The notes beneath the pieces were generated by a model that saw only the letters and a list, made by a program, of their open reading frames with translations, was not told the origin of the DNA and ran no database searches. The translations under genes and the position numbers were made by a program. Below, one piece after another: positions 9,138 to 19,494 of a DNA stretch of 64,000 bases (positions are counted from its first letter, which is position 1; the number at the start of each line of letters is the position of its first letter). This stretch comes from Parapedobacter defluvii (GTDB lineage Bacteria; Bacteroidota; Bacteroidia; Sphingobacteriales; Sphingobacteriaceae): NCBI RefSeq assembly GCF_014642075.1, contig NZ_BMIK01000004.1:215785-279784 (forward strand), written 5' to 3'.

Positions 9138-11945
9138 TTACGATGCAGCAATATACGTTTTCAGGAACTGTGCGGTATGGGTGTCAGCATGTTTCACCAT
9201 ATCCTCCGGGGTACCTTCGAACACCAAATGACCACCCCGCTGACCTCCTTCAGGGCCGATGTCGATAATCCAGTCGGCACTTTTGATCATGTCCATGTTA
9301 TGCTCGATGACAAGAATGCTGTTGCCTTGGGCAATCAGCGCGTCAAACGATTTCAATAACTTCTTGATGTCGTGGAAATGCAGTCCGGTGGTGGGTTCGT
9401 CAAAGATAAACAGCGTGTTCTTACTATTATTTCCTTTGATGAGAAAGGAGGCCAGTTTAATGCGTTGGGCTTCTCCGCCCGAAAGCGTACTGGAAGATTG
9501 ACCTAGTTTCACGTATCCCAGGCCCACATCGGCCAAGGGTTGTAGTTTGGCAAGGATTTTCGGCTGGTCCGCAAAAAACTCCAATGCTTCGTCTACACTG
9601 AGATCAAGGATGTCCGACACGTTTTTATCCTTCCAGGTGATGTCAAGTACATGCTGTTTAAAGCGTTTACCACCGCAGGCCTCACAGGGGAGCACGATGT
9701 CTGCCATGAATTGCATCTCGATTTTAACCTCCCCTTCTCCCTGGCAGACATCACAGCGTCCGCCTTCCACATTGAAGGAAAATGCAGCCGGTTTTAAGCC
9801 GGCGGCCTTCGCCGCCGATTGGGAACTGTATAGTGCCCGAATTTCGTCCCAAGCCTTCACATAGGTCACGGGGTTGGAGCGCGACGAGCGGCCAATGGGA
9901 TTCTGGTCTACTAGCTCGACCTGTTCGATCCGTTGGATATCGCCATCGATGCCATCATACTGGCCGGTTTGTTCGCCGGAATAGTTGCCGATTGCCTTTT
10001 GAAGCGCCGGGTATAGAATGCGTTTTATCAGCGATGTCTTCCCTGAACCTGACACGCCGGTTACCACGGTGAAGACATTGAGCGGAAAGCGGACATCCAT
10101 CCCTTTCAGGTTGTTTTCGCGGGCACCTTTGACGCGGATGGCATCATGCCATTTTCGCCGGTTCGCGGGAACGGGAATGTGCTCTTTACCGCTGAGGTAT
10201 TTACCGGTGAGGCTGTCTTCCTCCTTGAGAATCTGGTCATACGTGCCATCGAATACCAGCCTTCCGCCGTTTATTCCGGCTTCCGGGCCGATGTCGATCA
10301 GGTAATCGGCTGCTTGCATCATCTCCTGCTCATGTTCCACGACCAATACCGTATTGCCCACATTCCGCAGGGATTTCAAGACACTGATAAGGCGTTGTGT
10401 ATCGCGGGGGTGGAGGCCAATGCTGGGTTCGTCCAATACGTAGATCGAGCCTACCAGCGAACTGCCGAGTGAAGTGGCTAAATTAATCCGCTGGGATTCA
10501 CCGCCCGACAGTGTGTTCGACAGCCGGTTGAGTGTAAGATAACTTAAGCCCACATCGGTAAGAAACTGCAGGCGGTTGCAGATTTCGGTGAGCAGGCGCT
10601 GCGCTATTTTAGCTTCGTTTTCAGACAGCTCCAGGTTTTGGAAAAACGCGAGTGCGGTATCCAGCGGCATCAGCACGATGTCCGAGATGGATTTTCCGTT
10701 GATTTTTACGTAGGAGGCATCCTGACGGAGGCGTGTACCTTTGCATTCCGGGCAATCGGTTTTGCCGCGGTAGCGGGAGAGCATGACCCGGTATTGGATT
10801 TTATAAGTCTGCTCTTCGAGTTCCTTAAAAAAGCGGTTCAATCCGTCGAAGTAGCGGTTACCTGTCCACAGCAACTCCTTTTGTCCGTCCGTCAAATCGG
10901 CATAGGCGCGGTGTATGGGGAAATCAAATTTTGTGGAGTTGCGGATCAGGCGCTGCAACCATTCCCCCATTTTTTCGCCGCGCCAAGGGGCAATTGCCCC
11001 ATCGTATATGGAGCGGCTTTTGTCGGGGACTACCAAATCCGGGTCGATACCGATGATACGGCCATACCCTTCACAGCGTTTGCAGGCACCATAGGGGTTG
11101 TTGAAGCTGAAAAAATTGGGAGTGGGTTCTTCAAAGGTGATGCCATCGAGCTCAAACCGATCCGAAAACGTGTGGATGGTGCCATTCGCTTCTACATAGC
11201 AGTCACCCTTTCCTTCAAAGAAGGCCGTTTGCACGGAATCAGCGATGCGGTTTGTCGTGTCTTCTTCACCGTCTACCGCGATCCGGTCGATCACAATCAA
11301 TAGGTCCCCGGCCGTTGGGGTCCGGTTTTCCACAGCGGCGTCTTCCAACAGCGATTCAATTTTATGGGTGACTCCGTTGTAGACTACTCGCACAAATCCT
11401 TTTTGGAGAAGGACAGCCAGTTCTTCTTTCAGCTTGCGGTTATTTGTCGGGTGTAACGGCGCACTTATGGTCGTTACGGTACCTTGGGGAAGTGAGGTGA
11501 CAAAGGAAGTGACCGAAGTAACCGTGTCTTTCTTTACCTCTTCTCCCGATACGGGGGAATACGTTTTACCGATCCGGGCGTAGAGCAGCTTTAGGTAGTC
11601 GTAGATTTCAGTGGATGTCCCTACGGTGGAACGGGGATTGCTGGTGATGACTCGCTGTTCAATGGCAATAGCCGGGGCGATGCCTTTGATGTAATCGACC
11701 TCGGGCTTGCTCATCCGCCCCATGAATTGCCGGGCGTATGACGAGAGGCTTTCCACATAACGGCGTTGCCCTTCGGCATAGAGTGTATCAAAGGCCAACG
11801 ATGATTTGCCCGAGCCCGACATGCCCGTTATAACGACGAGTTTATTTTTTGGGATGGCCACGTCTACATTCTTGAGGTTGTGTACGCGGGCGCCTTTGAT
11901 AAGAATATGGGTTTTGGGATCGAGTGTTGCTACTTCTTTATTCAT
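9138..11945 (-). CDS. uvrA: UvrA, excinuclease ABC subunit A
   Basis: Damage-recognition ATPase of nucleotide excision repair. Two ABC modules are complete: Walker [10 protein letters not shown] and GVSGSGKTS, signatures [12 protein letters not shown] and [12 protein letters not shown], Walker [11 protein letters not shown] and [10 protein letters not shown]. Zinc-binding cysteine clusters are visible ([24 protein letters not shown] with CEACGG). The reading frame is open to 11990, but the start was placed at the ATG at 11945 ([11 protein letters not shown]). A perfect -7 promoter box covers 11990-11997, so the longer form would begin inside the promoter. It is divergent from the D-lactate dehydrogenase gene and stands alone. 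Confidence 0.96.
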   Translation of the reverse strand: MNKEVATLDPKTHILIKGARVHNLKNVDVAIPKNKLVVITGMSGSGKSSLAFDTLYAEGQRRYVESLSSYARQFMGRMSKPEVDYIKGIAPAIAIEQRVITSNPRSTVGTSTEIYDYLKLLYARIGKTYSPVSGEEVKKDTVTSVTSFVTSLPQGTVTTISAPLHPTNNRKLKEELAVLLQKGFVRVVYNGVTHKIESLLEDAAVENRTPTAGDLLIVIDRIAVDGEEDTTNRIADSVQTAFFEGKGDCYVEANGTIHTFSDRFELDGITFEEPTPNFFSFNNPYGACKRCEGYGRIIGIDPDLVVPDKSRSIYDGAIAPWRGEKMGEWLQRLIRNSTKFDFPIHRAYADLTDGQKELLWTGNRYFDGLNRFFKELEEQTYKIQYRVMLSRYRGKTDCPECKGTRLRQDASYVKINGKSISDIVLMPLDTALAFFQNLELSENEAKIAQRLLTEICNRLQFLTDVGLSYLTLNRLSNTLSGGESQRINLATSLGSSLVGSIYVLDEPSIGLHPRDTQRLISVLKSLRNVGNTVLVVEHEQEMMQAADYLIDIGPEAGINGGRLVFDGTYDQILKEEDSLTGKYLSGKEHIPVPANRRKWHDAIRVKGARENNLKGMDVRFPLNVFTVVTGVSGSGKTSLIKRILYPALQKAIGNYSGEQTGQYDGIDGDIQRIEQVELVDQNPIGRSSRSNPVTYVKAWDEIRALYSSQSAAKAAGLKPAAFSFNVEGGRCDVCQGEGEVKIEMQFMADIVLPCEACGGKRFKQHVLDITWKDKNVSDILDLSVDEALEFFADQPKILAKLQPLADVGLGYVKLGQSSSTLSGGEAQRIKLASFLIKGNNSKNTLFIFDEPTTGLHFHDIKKLLKSFDALIAQGNSILVIEHNMDMIKSADWIIDIGPEGGQRGGHLVFEGTPEDMVKHADTHTAQFLKTYIAAS

Positions 11946-11989
11946 ATGTGGAACCAAGCGGTCCGTACAGGATCTCGTACGGAGAGACA

Positions 11990-11997
11990 CAAAAGTA
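11990..11997 (-). promoter_or_regulatory. -7 box of uvrA
   Basis: Minus-strand TACTTTTG fits TAnnTTTG exactly, 44 nt before the chosen uvrA start. No clear -33 element was found. Confidence 0.45.
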
Positions 11998-12037
11998 CGG
12001 ATAATTTTTTTAGTAGTTAGGAAGAAAAATAAGATGT

Positions 12038-12045
12038 TATCTTTA
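12038..12045 (+). promoter_or_regulatory. -7 box of the D-lactate dehydrogenase gene
   Basis: TATCTTTA matches TAnnTTTG at all but the last base and lies only 4 nt before the ATG at 12050, implying a leaderless or nearly leaderless mRNA. Confidence 0.4.
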
Positions 12046-12049
12046 AACC

Positions 12050-13048
12050 ATGAAAGTAACCTTTTTCTCTACAAAACCCTACGACAGGGAGTTTTTTAGG
12101 CGGCTCAACGAAGTCTACAGTTTCGACTTTGTGTTTTACGAAACCCACTTGGGGCCCCATATCGTCAACGCGGTTGAAGAATCGGACGCCATTTGCGCAT
12201 TTGTAAATGACAAGCTTACCGCGGAGGTGCTTGGCGTTTTGGCCAATCGCGGTGTAAAGTACATCGCCATGCGATGTGCAGGCTTTAACAATGTCGATCT
12301 GGATGCAGCCAGGAAATATGGCCTGCGCATTTGCCGTGTGCCGGCCTATTCACCGGAGGCGGTGGCAGAACATGCGTTGGCCATGATCCTTACCCTCAAC
12401 CGCAAGACTCATAAAGCGTATAACCGTGTGCGGGAGCAGAATTTTTCGCTCAACGGGCTTATGGGTTTTAATCTCCACGGAAAGACAATCGGCATTGTTG
12501 GCACGGGCAACATCGGGCGGGCATTTGCCCGGATTATGGGAGGTTTTGGTTGCGAACGGCTTGCCTATGACCTCTACGAAGACGAAGCCCTTAGCACCGC
12601 AGGTGTACAGTACGTGCCGCTGGCTGAACTTTTTAGCCGTGCGGACATTATTTCGCTCCACTGTCCGCTGACCGAGGATACCAAACACCTGATCAACGCA
12701 GCATCCTTAAAGTTGCTGAAGCCGGGCGTTATGCTTATCAACACAAGCCGGGGGCAACTCATTGATACGGCTGCGGTGTTGGAAGGACTGCGTTCCAAAC
12801 ACGTTGGCTACCTGGGTATCGATGTATATGAGCAAGAGGAAAAGCTGTTTTTCCGGGACCTTTCACAGACTATTTTGAATGACGATGCCATCCAGTTGCT
12901 CATGAGTTTTCCCAATGTGCTGGTGACCGGCCATCAGGCCTTTTTCACCGCCGAAGCTATGGAAGAGATTGCGTCTACGACGTTGATGAACCTGTCACGT
13001 CTGTCACAAGGGCTTGAACCCGAAAATCCAGCGGCTTTATTAGTTTGA
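12050..13048 (+). CDS. ldhA: D-lactate dehydrogenase (2-hydroxyacid dehydrogenase family)
   Basis: NADH-dependent fermentative enzyme interconverting pyruvate and D-lactate in the cytoplasm. The 332-residue protein has the D-specific 2-hydroxyacid dehydrogenase layout: substrate domain, the NAD-binding Rossmann fold with GIVGTGNIG (about 145-153), then the catalytic Arg ([10 protein letters not shown]), Glu (GIDVYEQE) and His (VTGHQAFFT). The N-terminus ([14 protein letters not shown]) is typical of LdhA. It is divergent from uvrA and appears monocistronic. Related 2-hydroxyacid dehydrogenases differ in substrate, but overall similarity to LdhA is strong. Confidence 0.92.
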   Translation: MKVTFFSTKPYDREFFRRLNEVYSFDFVFYETHLGPHIVNAVEESDAICAFVNDKLTAEVLGVLANRGVKYIAMRCAGFNNVDLDAARKYGLRICRVPAYSPEAVAEHALAMILTLNRKTHKAYNRVREQNFSLNGLMGFNLHGKTIGIVGTGNIGRAFARIMGGFGCERLAYDLYEDEALSTAGVQYVPLAELFSRADIISLHCPLTEDTKHLINAASLKLLKPGVMLINTSRGQLIDTAAVLEGLRSKHVGYLGIDVYEQEEKLFFRDLSQTILNDDAIQLLMSFPNVLVTGHQAFFTAEAMEEIASTTLMNLSRLSQGLEPENPAALLV

Positions 13049-13115
13049 GGACGGGGGCGCAGGTATTTCATTTTTTTAACTTAGCTTTAGTTGCGATTTA
13101 AGAAAGAAAATTAAG

Positions 13116-15272
13116 ATGTCTAAACTACACCGACGCGATTTTATCAAGTTGTCAGCTACGGCCGGATTGGCGGCCTCCCTGTGGGAACCGCTTTTGCAAA
13201 AAGCGCTGGCGGTAGCAGCTTACAATGCCACACGGTCCATCAAAGATGTACAGCACATCGTGATCCTCATGCAGGAAAACCGGTCATTTGATCATTATTT
13301 CGGTGCGATGAAAGGAGTGCGCGGTTTTGGCGACCGTTTTCCGATACCGCTTGAAAGCGGCGAACGGGCATTTCATCAGTCAGATGGTGAAAAGATTGTG
13401 CCTCCCTACCGGGCAGATCGGAAAACATCAAATGCCGCTTTTATCAACGGCACACCGCATAATTTCCCCGATACGCAAGCCGCCTGGAACCAAGGAAAAT
13501 ATGGATTTTGGCCGCTGTTTAAGACCCCGTATTCCATGGCGTATTATACAAGGGAAGAAATCCCGTTTCAATACGCCATGGCCGAATATTTTACCATTTG
13601 CGATGCCTATTACTGTTCCATTGCCACAGGTACGGATCCCAACCGCATCGTGTTCTGGTCAGGATCCGGTTGGGACCCCGAAAAACAGGCAGCGGGCGTA
13701 AACTGCACCGATGCGGATTCCGAACCCGTCAACCTGCGCTGCTGGATCAAGGGCGAAATGCCGGAACCAGGATATACCTATCAGGGAAGTGCATTTAAAT
13801 GGCCTACCATTCCGGATGTGTTGCAACAGGCGGGTATCAGCTGGCGCATTTATCAGGATCCGAATGATAACTGGACGGGGGCTATGCACGGCTGCCTGGC
13901 CTTTGAAAGCTTCCGGAATGCGAAACCCGGTGATCCGATTTATGAAAATGGGATGCGACACTGGTCATTGGAAGACCTTGCCAACGATGTAAAAAACAAT
14001 ACGCTGCCGCAGGTAAGTTGGATACTGCCCTCGCAAAGCAACTCCGAACATCCGGGCGCTCCTTCCAGCCCCTATCGTGCATCCAATTTTACTCACGAGG
14101 TATTGTCGGCCATTACGTCCAATCCAGAAGTATGGAGCAAGACGGTGTTCTTCCTGACTTTTGATGAAAACGATGGGTTGTTCGACCATCTGCCTGCTCC
14201 TGCAGTGCCCTCATACAACTTGGATGGCACGCTCGCCGGAAAATCGACAATTGACGTTAACGGTATGTATTTCCATGACGACAAGGACAACCTTGAAGAT
14301 ACCGATACACCACGGGTTTATATCGACAAAAGGGATACGATTTCGGGAAACCTGCGTCCCTGGGGAATGGGCCCCCGCGTGCCGATGTATATCCTGTCTC
14401 CTTGGAGCAAAGGCGGATGGGTGGACTCAGCCGTGGCTGATCACACCTCGGTGGGGCAGTTTATCGAGAAGAGATTCGGGGTGACTATTCCGGCTATCTC
14501 TCCATGGCATCGTGCTGTTAGCAGTGATCTGACATCGGCATTCGACTTTGTAACACCCAACGATCCGAAGCTACCGGTCATGCCCGATACAGCAGGGTTT
14601 GAAAAAATAGATGCGGCGTCAAAGGAACTTCCCAAAGCCACGGCCCCCGCGCAGCCAGCGCAGTTGTACCAAGAGCGGGGAACCCGCCTCTCAAGAGCGC
14701 TGCCCTATCGGCTGCATTGTACATTGAAGTACCTGAAGGATAAAAACCTGGTGCAGCTTGTTTTTAAGAACAAGGGAAACAAAGGGGCTGTATACCACGT
14801 GTATGACATGCATCGGCTGGATCGGATTCCGCGGCGGTACACGGTGGAGGCAACCAAATCGCTGGCAGACGAATGGGAGGTGAGCGAAACGAATGGGGCT
14901 TATCACCTCGAAGTATACGGCCCAAACGGCTACTTCCACAAATTTGAGGGAAATATAGGTAATGCGGAACCGGAGATCGAGCTGGAATATGATCACCAAA
15001 AGGGAGATATTTCCATTCATTTGCAGAATGGTTCACGGACACCCTTACATATAGAAATTGAAGCGAATGCATACGAATATGAAAAATTCGATCCGATTTC
15101 CCTCGCAGCCGGGAAGCGTCTGAAAAAATATATCCGTCTGGATAAAAGCAGCAACTGGTATGATTTTACCGTTAAAACCACCAACGGATTTTCACATCGT
15201 TTTGCCGGCAGGGTAGAAACCGGAAAGGCAGGTATCAGCGACCCGGCAATGTGCACTATCGCCGGATCCTGA
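13116..15272 (+). CDS. Tat-exported phospholipase C (phosphocholine-specific, PlcC/PlcN family)
   Basis: Secreted phosphoesterase of 718 residues predicted to hydrolyse phosphatidylcholine-type lipids. The N-terminus has a twin-arginine signal (HRRDFIKLSATAGLAAS, cleavage near residue 33). The catalytic phosphoesterase domain begins with HIVILMQENRSFDHYFG, includes the TGTDPNR and FFLTFDENDGLFDH metal-site motifs, and ends near residue 490. Two C-terminal beta domains of the phospholipase-C C-terminal type (about 525-615 and 625-710) follow, with YHLEVYGPNGYFHKFEGN and NWYDFTVKT. A TAGCTTTA box lies at 13082-13089. It is 67 nt after ldhA, probably a separate transcript. Confidence 0.9.
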   Translation: MSKLHRRDFIKLSATAGLAASLWEPLLQKALAVAAYNATRSIKDVQHIVILMQENRSFDHYFGAMKGVRGFGDRFPIPLESGERAFHQSDGEKIVPPYRADRKTSNAAFINGTPHNFPDTQAAWNQGKYGFWPLFKTPYSMAYYTREEIPFQYAMAEYFTICDAYYCSIATGTDPNRIVFWSGSGWDPEKQAAGVNCTDADSEPVNLRCWIKGEMPEPGYTYQGSAFKWPTIPDVLQQAGISWRIYQDPNDNWTGAMHGCLAFESFRNAKPGDPIYENGMRHWSLEDLANDVKNNTLPQVSWILPSQSNSEHPGAPSSPYRASNFTHEVLSAITSNPEVWSKTVFFLTFDENDGLFDHLPAPAVPSYNLDGTLAGKSTIDVNGMYFHDDKDNLEDTDTPRVYIDKRDTISGNLRPWGMGPRVPMYILSPWSKGGWVDSAVADHTSVGQFIEKRFGVTIPAISPWHRAVSSDLTSAFDFVTPNDPKLPVMPDTAGFEKIDAASKELPKATAPAQPAQLYQERGTRLSRALPYRLHCTLKYLKDKNLVQLVFKNKGNKGAVYHVYDMHRLDRIPRRYTVEATKSLADEWEVSETNGAYHLEVYGPNGYFHKFEGNIGNAEPEIELEYDHQKGDISIHLQNGSRTPLHIEIEANAYEYEKFDPISLAAGKRLKKYIRLDKSSNWYDFTVKTTNGFSHRFAGRVETGKAGISDPAMCTIAGS

Positions 15273-15450
15273 TGTATAGGATCAATACACAAAGTGCCAC
15301 TGCAAGGAAGAAACAGGTGATTCCAAAGCTCCGGATGCGGTTACGCGCATGGGCTGATAAAAAAGGATATTTACGGTTTCTCGATACCAAGTAGGTGCCG
15401 AGGTACCCTCCGGCAAATAACAATACAATCACTAAAAAGAGTAGTTTCAT
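15256..15450 (-). CDS. Small membrane protein with two transmembrane segments, unknown function
   Basis: A 64-residue product not recognised as a named family. It has an N-terminal hydrophobic helix (about 2-22, LLFLVIVLLFAGGYLGTYLV), a basic loop (SRNRKYPFLSAHARNRIRS) and a second helix (about 43-61, GITCFFLAVALCVLILYI), so a small inner-membrane hairpin is likely. Its 3' end overlaps the phospholipase gene by 17 nt on the opposite strand. The clean two-helix pattern with a positive loop argues for a real gene, but no homologue can be checked here. Confidence 0.55.
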   Translation of the reverse strand: MKLLFLVIVLLFAGGYLGTYLVSRNRKYPFLSAHARNRIRSFGITCFFLAVALCVLILYIRIRR

Positions 15451-15510
15451 ATTCCGGGTGAATGTAGCATTTGTTGAACAAACGAAAAACTAAAGTGACA
15501 GAAAAATTGG

Positions 15511-15518
15511 TATGTTTG
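15511..15518 (+). promoter_or_regulatory. -7 box upstream of the histidine kinase gene
   Basis: TATGTTTG is an exact TAnnTTTG match. No -33 box is evident. Transcription from here would place the 15543-15590 inverted repeat in a leader of about 160 nt. Confidence 0.35.
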
Positions 15519-15542
15519 TAATCGTGCTTTTAGGTTGAAACC

Positions 15543-15590
15543 TGCATGAGCTCCCACTCAAAAAAGGCATGAATAAGTCGAGCTCATGCA
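15543..15590. repeat. Inverted repeat with 11-bp perfect arms
   Basis: TGCATGAGCTC (15543-15553) and GAGCTCATGCA (15580-15590) are exact reverse complements around a 26-nt loop. No T-tract follows, so it does not look like a simple terminator. It lies between a candidate -7 box and the kinase start. Confidence 0.7.
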
Positions 15591-15686
15591 AGCTTCATCG
15601 CCACTTAAAAACTTAGCGTAGCGATCTCATTGATGCCGCTAGGAAGACAAATAATCCATCAATAAACAAATTATTTTGATGCAAAA

Positions 15687-17066
15687 TTGCGATTGAAAGG
15701 CGAACGCACCAAATGGTTTTTTAACTCGCTTACGGCTTGTTGGCAGGAACTGACCGGTAAGCCGGGAGAGCTATCGCGCGAAAACCGCGGTTTTAATGTT
15801 GTGTCGCTGTACATGATTTTGTTACTGGCGATTCTGATTCCTTTAGACATTTATCTCGGCCTTTGGGAGATTGCAGCGGGGCTGGCCGTGACCGAAGGAA
15901 TGCTGATCACCATGTTTCTTCTGTCTCGTTATCGGGGTTTGCATCGTGTAGGACTAACTGTATATGCGATCCACAGCTACCTGCTTATTATTTTTACCTA
16001 TTTGTACAATGGGGGGAACGCCGGCCCGGCCCTTTATTTTTTTCTACTCACTTATTCGCTTCTGATAGCATTCACTGCGCAACGGCTTCATTGGGTTTGG
16101 ACCGGATTACACCTTGTTTTATCGGTTGGCTTATTGATAGGTGAATACGTTTATCCATCTATTGTGATGGTCGGCTATGATTCCAAAAGTTCACGTTTTA
16201 CCGATCTGACGACCTCCTTCCCGATTATTATTATTTGCATGTATGCCGCAACGAGCTACCTCCGGAAAGCATACGAACGCGAGCGGGCGGCGGCTGAACT
16301 TCAGAATAATCTGTTGCAGCAAGCAAATCGTGAAAAAATTGAGTTGATTTCCATCTTGGGCCACGACTTAAGGAATCCATTGAACGCCTTGACAGGCACA
16401 CTCGAAATCCTCACCCGGGAAGATCTTTCTTCCGAAGTGGAAAAAAAGCTGAAAGGTGAGTTATTGGTTTCTGCCTATCATACATCAGACTTGCTCAATA
16501 ACGTACTCGCTTGGGTATCGGGGCAGATAAAGGGCATTAACCCGTTGTTTACCTGGGTAGATCCGGAGATGATCATTGAACGCGTATTAGCAGTGCAGGG
16601 GCTTATGGCGGAGAAGAAGGGGATTGCGATTCAGTTGGATGTCAAGAAAGGAATCAAAGTACTTGCAGATGCTGAAATGCTGGAGGTGATTATCCGAAAT
16701 CTGATAAGCAATGCACTTAAGTTTACTCCGCAAAAAGGTACGATTCGCATAGCGGTGACAGAAGACCTGGTAAGCAATCAGTGCACAATTTCTATAGACG
16801 ATGATGGCGTGGGCATACCAGACGGAGATTTAAAAAACATTTTCAACGTCCGTATCCAGTCAACATACGGTACCGAAAGCGAAAAGGGAATCGGACTGGG
16901 TCTGTTTCTATGCCGGGAGCTTACCCTCCGGTTAAATGGAAAAATCTGGGCGGAAAGCGAACTGGGCAAAGGGTCCGTTTTTTTTCTCACATTGCCCCTG
17001 TATACCCACGATAATCCCACCGACCGGTTTCCTCTGCAAAAGAACGTATTCCAGACGTTCCATTAA
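15687..17066 (+). CDS. Membrane sensor histidine kinase, orphan
   Basis: Two-component sensor of 459 residues. About six membrane spans (roughly 40-195) are followed by a short coiled linker (RKAYERERAAAELQNNLLQQ), a HisKA domain with the phospho-accepting His in ISILGHDLRNPLNAL, and an ATPase domain with N box (IIRNLISNALKFT), G1 (DDDGVGIPD) and G2 (GIGLGLFLC). No response regulator or periplasmic sensor domain is nearby, so the input may be membrane-linked and the partner is encoded elsewhere. The start is uncertain: the frame is open from 15666 and the only early initiators are TTG codons at 15687 and 15693. The nearest ATG, at 15679, is out of frame and closes after five codons. Confidence 0.88.
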   Translation: MRLKGERTKWFFNSLTACWQELTGKPGELSRENRGFNVVSLYMILLLAILIPLDIYLGLWEIAAGLAVTEGMLITMFLLSRYRGLHRVGLTVYAIHSYLLIIFTYLYNGGNAGPALYFFLLTYSLLIAFTAQRLHWVWTGLHLVLSVGLLIGEYVYPSIVMVGYDSKSSRFTDLTTSFPIIIICMYAATSYLRKAYERERAAAELQNNLLQQANREKIELISILGHDLRNPLNALTGTLEILTREDLSSEVEKKLKGELLVSAYHTSDLLNNVLAWVSGQIKGINPLFTWVDPEMIIERVLAVQGLMAEKKGIAIQLDVKKGIKVLADAEMLEVIIRNLISNALKFTPQKGTIRIAVTEDLVSNQCTISIDDDGVGIPDGDLKNIFNVRIQSTYGTESEKGIGLGLFLCRELTLRLNGKIWAESELGKGSVFFLTLPLYTHDNPTDRFPLQKNVFQTFH

Positions 17067-17115
17067 TCCCGTTCTCCCCAGCCAATGGTTTTTCCAGGAC
17101 GTGGATGTTTGGATT

Positions 17116-17123
17116 TATTTTTG
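17116..17123 (+). promoter_or_regulatory. -7 box of the phosphoglucomutase-NUDIX operon
   Basis: TATTTTTG matches TAnnTTTG exactly. It lies 63 nt before the ATG at 17187 and only 18 nt before an earlier in-frame ATG at 17142, supporting the inner start. Confidence 0.45.
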
Positions 17124-17186
17124 TAGGCTATGATTTCGTAAATGCGATGCATTTTATCTATGTTTGAAAAGGAAAGAAATTTGACC

Positions 17187-18926
17187 ATGACGACAACGAA
17201 TTTAGATCCCGCGATCCAGGCACGCGCCGAAGTTTGGCTACATGCGCCTTATGATGAGTCCACTACAGCGGCTGTAAAAGAATTATTTGATACAAAGCAG
17301 TATACTGAATTAACAGACAGCTTTTATAAGGATCTTGAATTCGGGACCGGGGGTCTCCGGGGCATTATGGGGGTGGGTACCAACCGGATGAACAAATATA
17401 CCATTGGCAGGGCTACGCAGGGGTTGAGCAATTATCTGCTCAAAACCTATCCGGGAGAACAAATTAAAGTAGCCATTTCTTATGACAGCCGCAATAATTC
17501 GCAATCGTTTGCCCGTTTGGTGGCCGATGTGTTTTCAGCCAATGGCATTCAGGTATATTTGTTTGCTGAATTGAGGCCTACGCCGCATCTGTCGTTTGCG
17601 GTCCGGCATCTCGGATGCCACGCCGGGGTGATGCTGACAGCTTCGCACAACCCTAAGGAGTACAACGGTTATAAAGCCTATTGGAACGATGGTGGTCAGC
17701 TGGTTCCACCTCACGACAAAAATGTGATCCAGGAAGTGTACGCCATCGAAGATCCGGATGAAATCAAATTTTCGGCCAACGAGGCGAATATTCACTTGCT
17801 GGGCAAGGAAATGGACGAGGCTTATTTGGATGCCATCGCCACCTTAACCATCCGGCCGGAAACCGTAGCACGGCAAAAGGACCTGAAAATTGTCTATTCG
17901 CCTATCCACGGTACAGGTGTTACGCTGGTACCACCCGCTTTGCAGCGTTGGGGATTTGCTAACGTGCAGGTGGTGGAAGCACAAGCCAAACCAGATGGCA
18001 ATTTCCCGACGGTAGTGTATCCGAATCCGGAAGAAGAAGAAGCCATGTCACTGGCGGTAGAAGCAGGTGAGCGTATTGGAGCAGATGTAATCTTTGCCAC
18101 GGATCCCGATGCGGACCGCGTGGGAGCGTCTGTCCGGAATAAGGATGGCGCTTACCAACTACTCAATGGAAACCAAATCGGTAGCTTATTGGTTAACTAT
18201 GTACTGTCTGCAAAAAAAGAACAGGGCGATTTGCGGCCCGATGATTATGTGGTCAAAACCATCGTGACGACCAACTTGATTGCAGACATCGCCAAGCAAT
18301 ACGGCGTCACCTATTACGATACCCTTACAGGCTTTAAGTACATCGGCGAACTGATCACGTTGAAAAACGGACAGGGCCGTTTTCTGGTAGGCGGGGAAGA
18401 AAGTTATGGCTACTTGGTTGGTGAACTGGTGCGCGATAAAGACGCTGTGGTATCTGCTGTATTCATTGCCGAAATGGCGGCTTATTACAAAGACCAGGGC
18501 AAAACGTTGTTTGATGCGCTGATAGACCTATACACGCAGCATGGTTATTATAACGAGAAACTGATCTCGCTGACAAAAAAAGGAAAGGCCGGAGCCGAAG
18601 AAATCAAAGCGATGATGGAACGCCTGCGGACCGATCCGCCCCAAACCCTTGGAGGCATCGATGTAGCCGAAATCAAGGATTACGAAAGGAGTGAGTCGTA
18701 CAACCTCAAAACAGGCAAACGAGAGGCAATCAACCTTCCTAAGTCGGACGTCTTGCAGTTTATCACCGTGGATGGCGACGTGATCTCCGCCCGTCCCTCA
18801 GGCACGGAACCCAAAATCAAATTTTATTGCAGCGTACGGCAACCGCTCAGCAGCGCCGCGGATTTTGATCGCGTAGGGCAGGAATTGGAAGAACGGGTGG
18901 ATCGGATCATGAAAGACATTGCCTAA
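17187..18926 (+). CDS. Phosphoglucomutase/phosphomannomutase (alpha-D-phosphohexomutase)
   Basis: Interconverts hexose 1- and 6-phosphates, linking glycolysis with nucleotide-sugar and polysaccharide synthesis. All four family signatures are present: the phospho-serine loop LTASHNPKEYNGYK (Ser at about 153), metal loop DPDADRVG, sugar loop GGEESYG and phosphate loop RPSGTEPKIKF. The 579-residue length fits the PGM2-like group, which may also act on pentose phosphates. The frame is open to an ATG at 17142, but the ATG at 17187 (MTTTNLDPAIQ) fits family N-termini better. It is followed after 2 nt by the NUDIX gene, so they form an operon. Confidence 0.92.
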   Translation: MTTTNLDPAIQARAEVWLHAPYDESTTAAVKELFDTKQYTELTDSFYKDLEFGTGGLRGIMGVGTNRMNKYTIGRATQGLSNYLLKTYPGEQIKVAISYDSRNNSQSFARLVADVFSANGIQVYLFAELRPTPHLSFAVRHLGCHAGVMLTASHNPKEYNGYKAYWNDGGQLVPPHDKNVIQEVYAIEDPDEIKFSANEANIHLLGKEMDEAYLDAIATLTIRPETVARQKDLKIVYSPIHGTGVTLVPPALQRWGFANVQVVEAQAKPDGNFPTVVYPNPEEEEAMSLAVEAGERIGADVIFATDPDADRVGASVRNKDGAYQLLNGNQIGSLLVNYVLSAKKEQGDLRPDDYVVKTIVTTNLIADIAKQYGVTYYDTLTGFKYIGELITLKNGQGRFLVGGEESYGYLVGELVRDKDAVVSAVFIAEMAAYYKDQGKTLFDALIDLYTQHGYYNEKLISLTKKGKAGAEEIKAMMERLRTDPPQTLGGIDVAEIKDYERSESYNLKTGKREAINLPKSDVLQFITVDGDVISARPSGTEPKIKFYCSVRQPLSSAADFDRVGQELEERVDRIMKDIA

Positions 18927-18928
18927 CC

Positions 18929-19474
18929 ATGCTGCATTGGGAAACGCTCTCGTCTGAATATTTAGTGCAGGCGCCCTGGGCAGTACTGCGCAAGGATGTA
19001 TGCCGCATGCCAAATGGGCATGTGGTACCGGAGTACTATGTGTTGGAATATCCCGACTGGGTAAATATGGTGGCACTTACCGCCGACAACCAGTTTATTC
19101 TCGTCAAGCAATACCGTCATGGCGTGGCGCAGGATGTGCTCGAAATTCCGGGCGGAGTCATTGACCCCGGCGAAGACGCTCCTACCGCGGCTACCCGGGA
19201 GATGCTTGAGGAAACCGGCTACCAGTTTGATACGATTGAGGAACTGGCCACGTTATTTCCCAACCCTGCAACCGCAAACAACCGTACGTACACCTATCTG
19301 TTTACCGGTGGCGTGAAGGTACAGGAGCAGGATTTGGATGAGCAGGAAGATATTGAAGTTCTCTTGGTCTCACCCGAAGAATTGAAACAGTTGCTGATTG
19401 GAAATCAGTTCGGGCAGGCCTTACATACAGCCGCACTTTTTTATGCGTTGATGCACCTAGGTCTGCTTAAATAA
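18929..19474 (+). CDS. NUDIX hydrolase, ADP-ribose/nucleotide-sugar pyrophosphatase type
   Basis: A 181-residue NUDIX enzyme. The catalytic box is intact: GGVIDPGEDAP followed by AATREMLEETGY fits GX5EX7REUXEEXGU. The upstream strand EYYVLEYPDWVNMVAL and the EQEDIEVLLVSPEEL segment resemble the ADP-ribose pyrophosphatase subgroup, which hydrolyses ADP-ribose or nucleotide sugars. Its start is 2 nt after the mutase stop, implying translational coupling and a possible role in controlling sugar-nucleotide pools. The exact substrate is not determined by sequence. Confidence 0.88.
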   Translation: MLHWETLSSEYLVQAPWAVLRKDVCRMPNGHVVPEYYVLEYPDWVNMVALTADNQFILVKQYRHGVAQDVLEIPGGVIDPGEDAPTAATREMLEETGYQFDTIEELATLFPNPATANNRTYTYLFTGGVKVQEQDLDEQEDIEVLLVSPEELKQLLIGNQFGQALHTAALFYALMHLGLLK

Positions 19475-19494
19475 CCGTATCTCTTATTATGGAC

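Noticed and set aside
11946..11990. Longer uvrA start at 11990
   Set aside because: It would begin within a perfect promoter box and the extra residues resemble no UvrA N-terminus.
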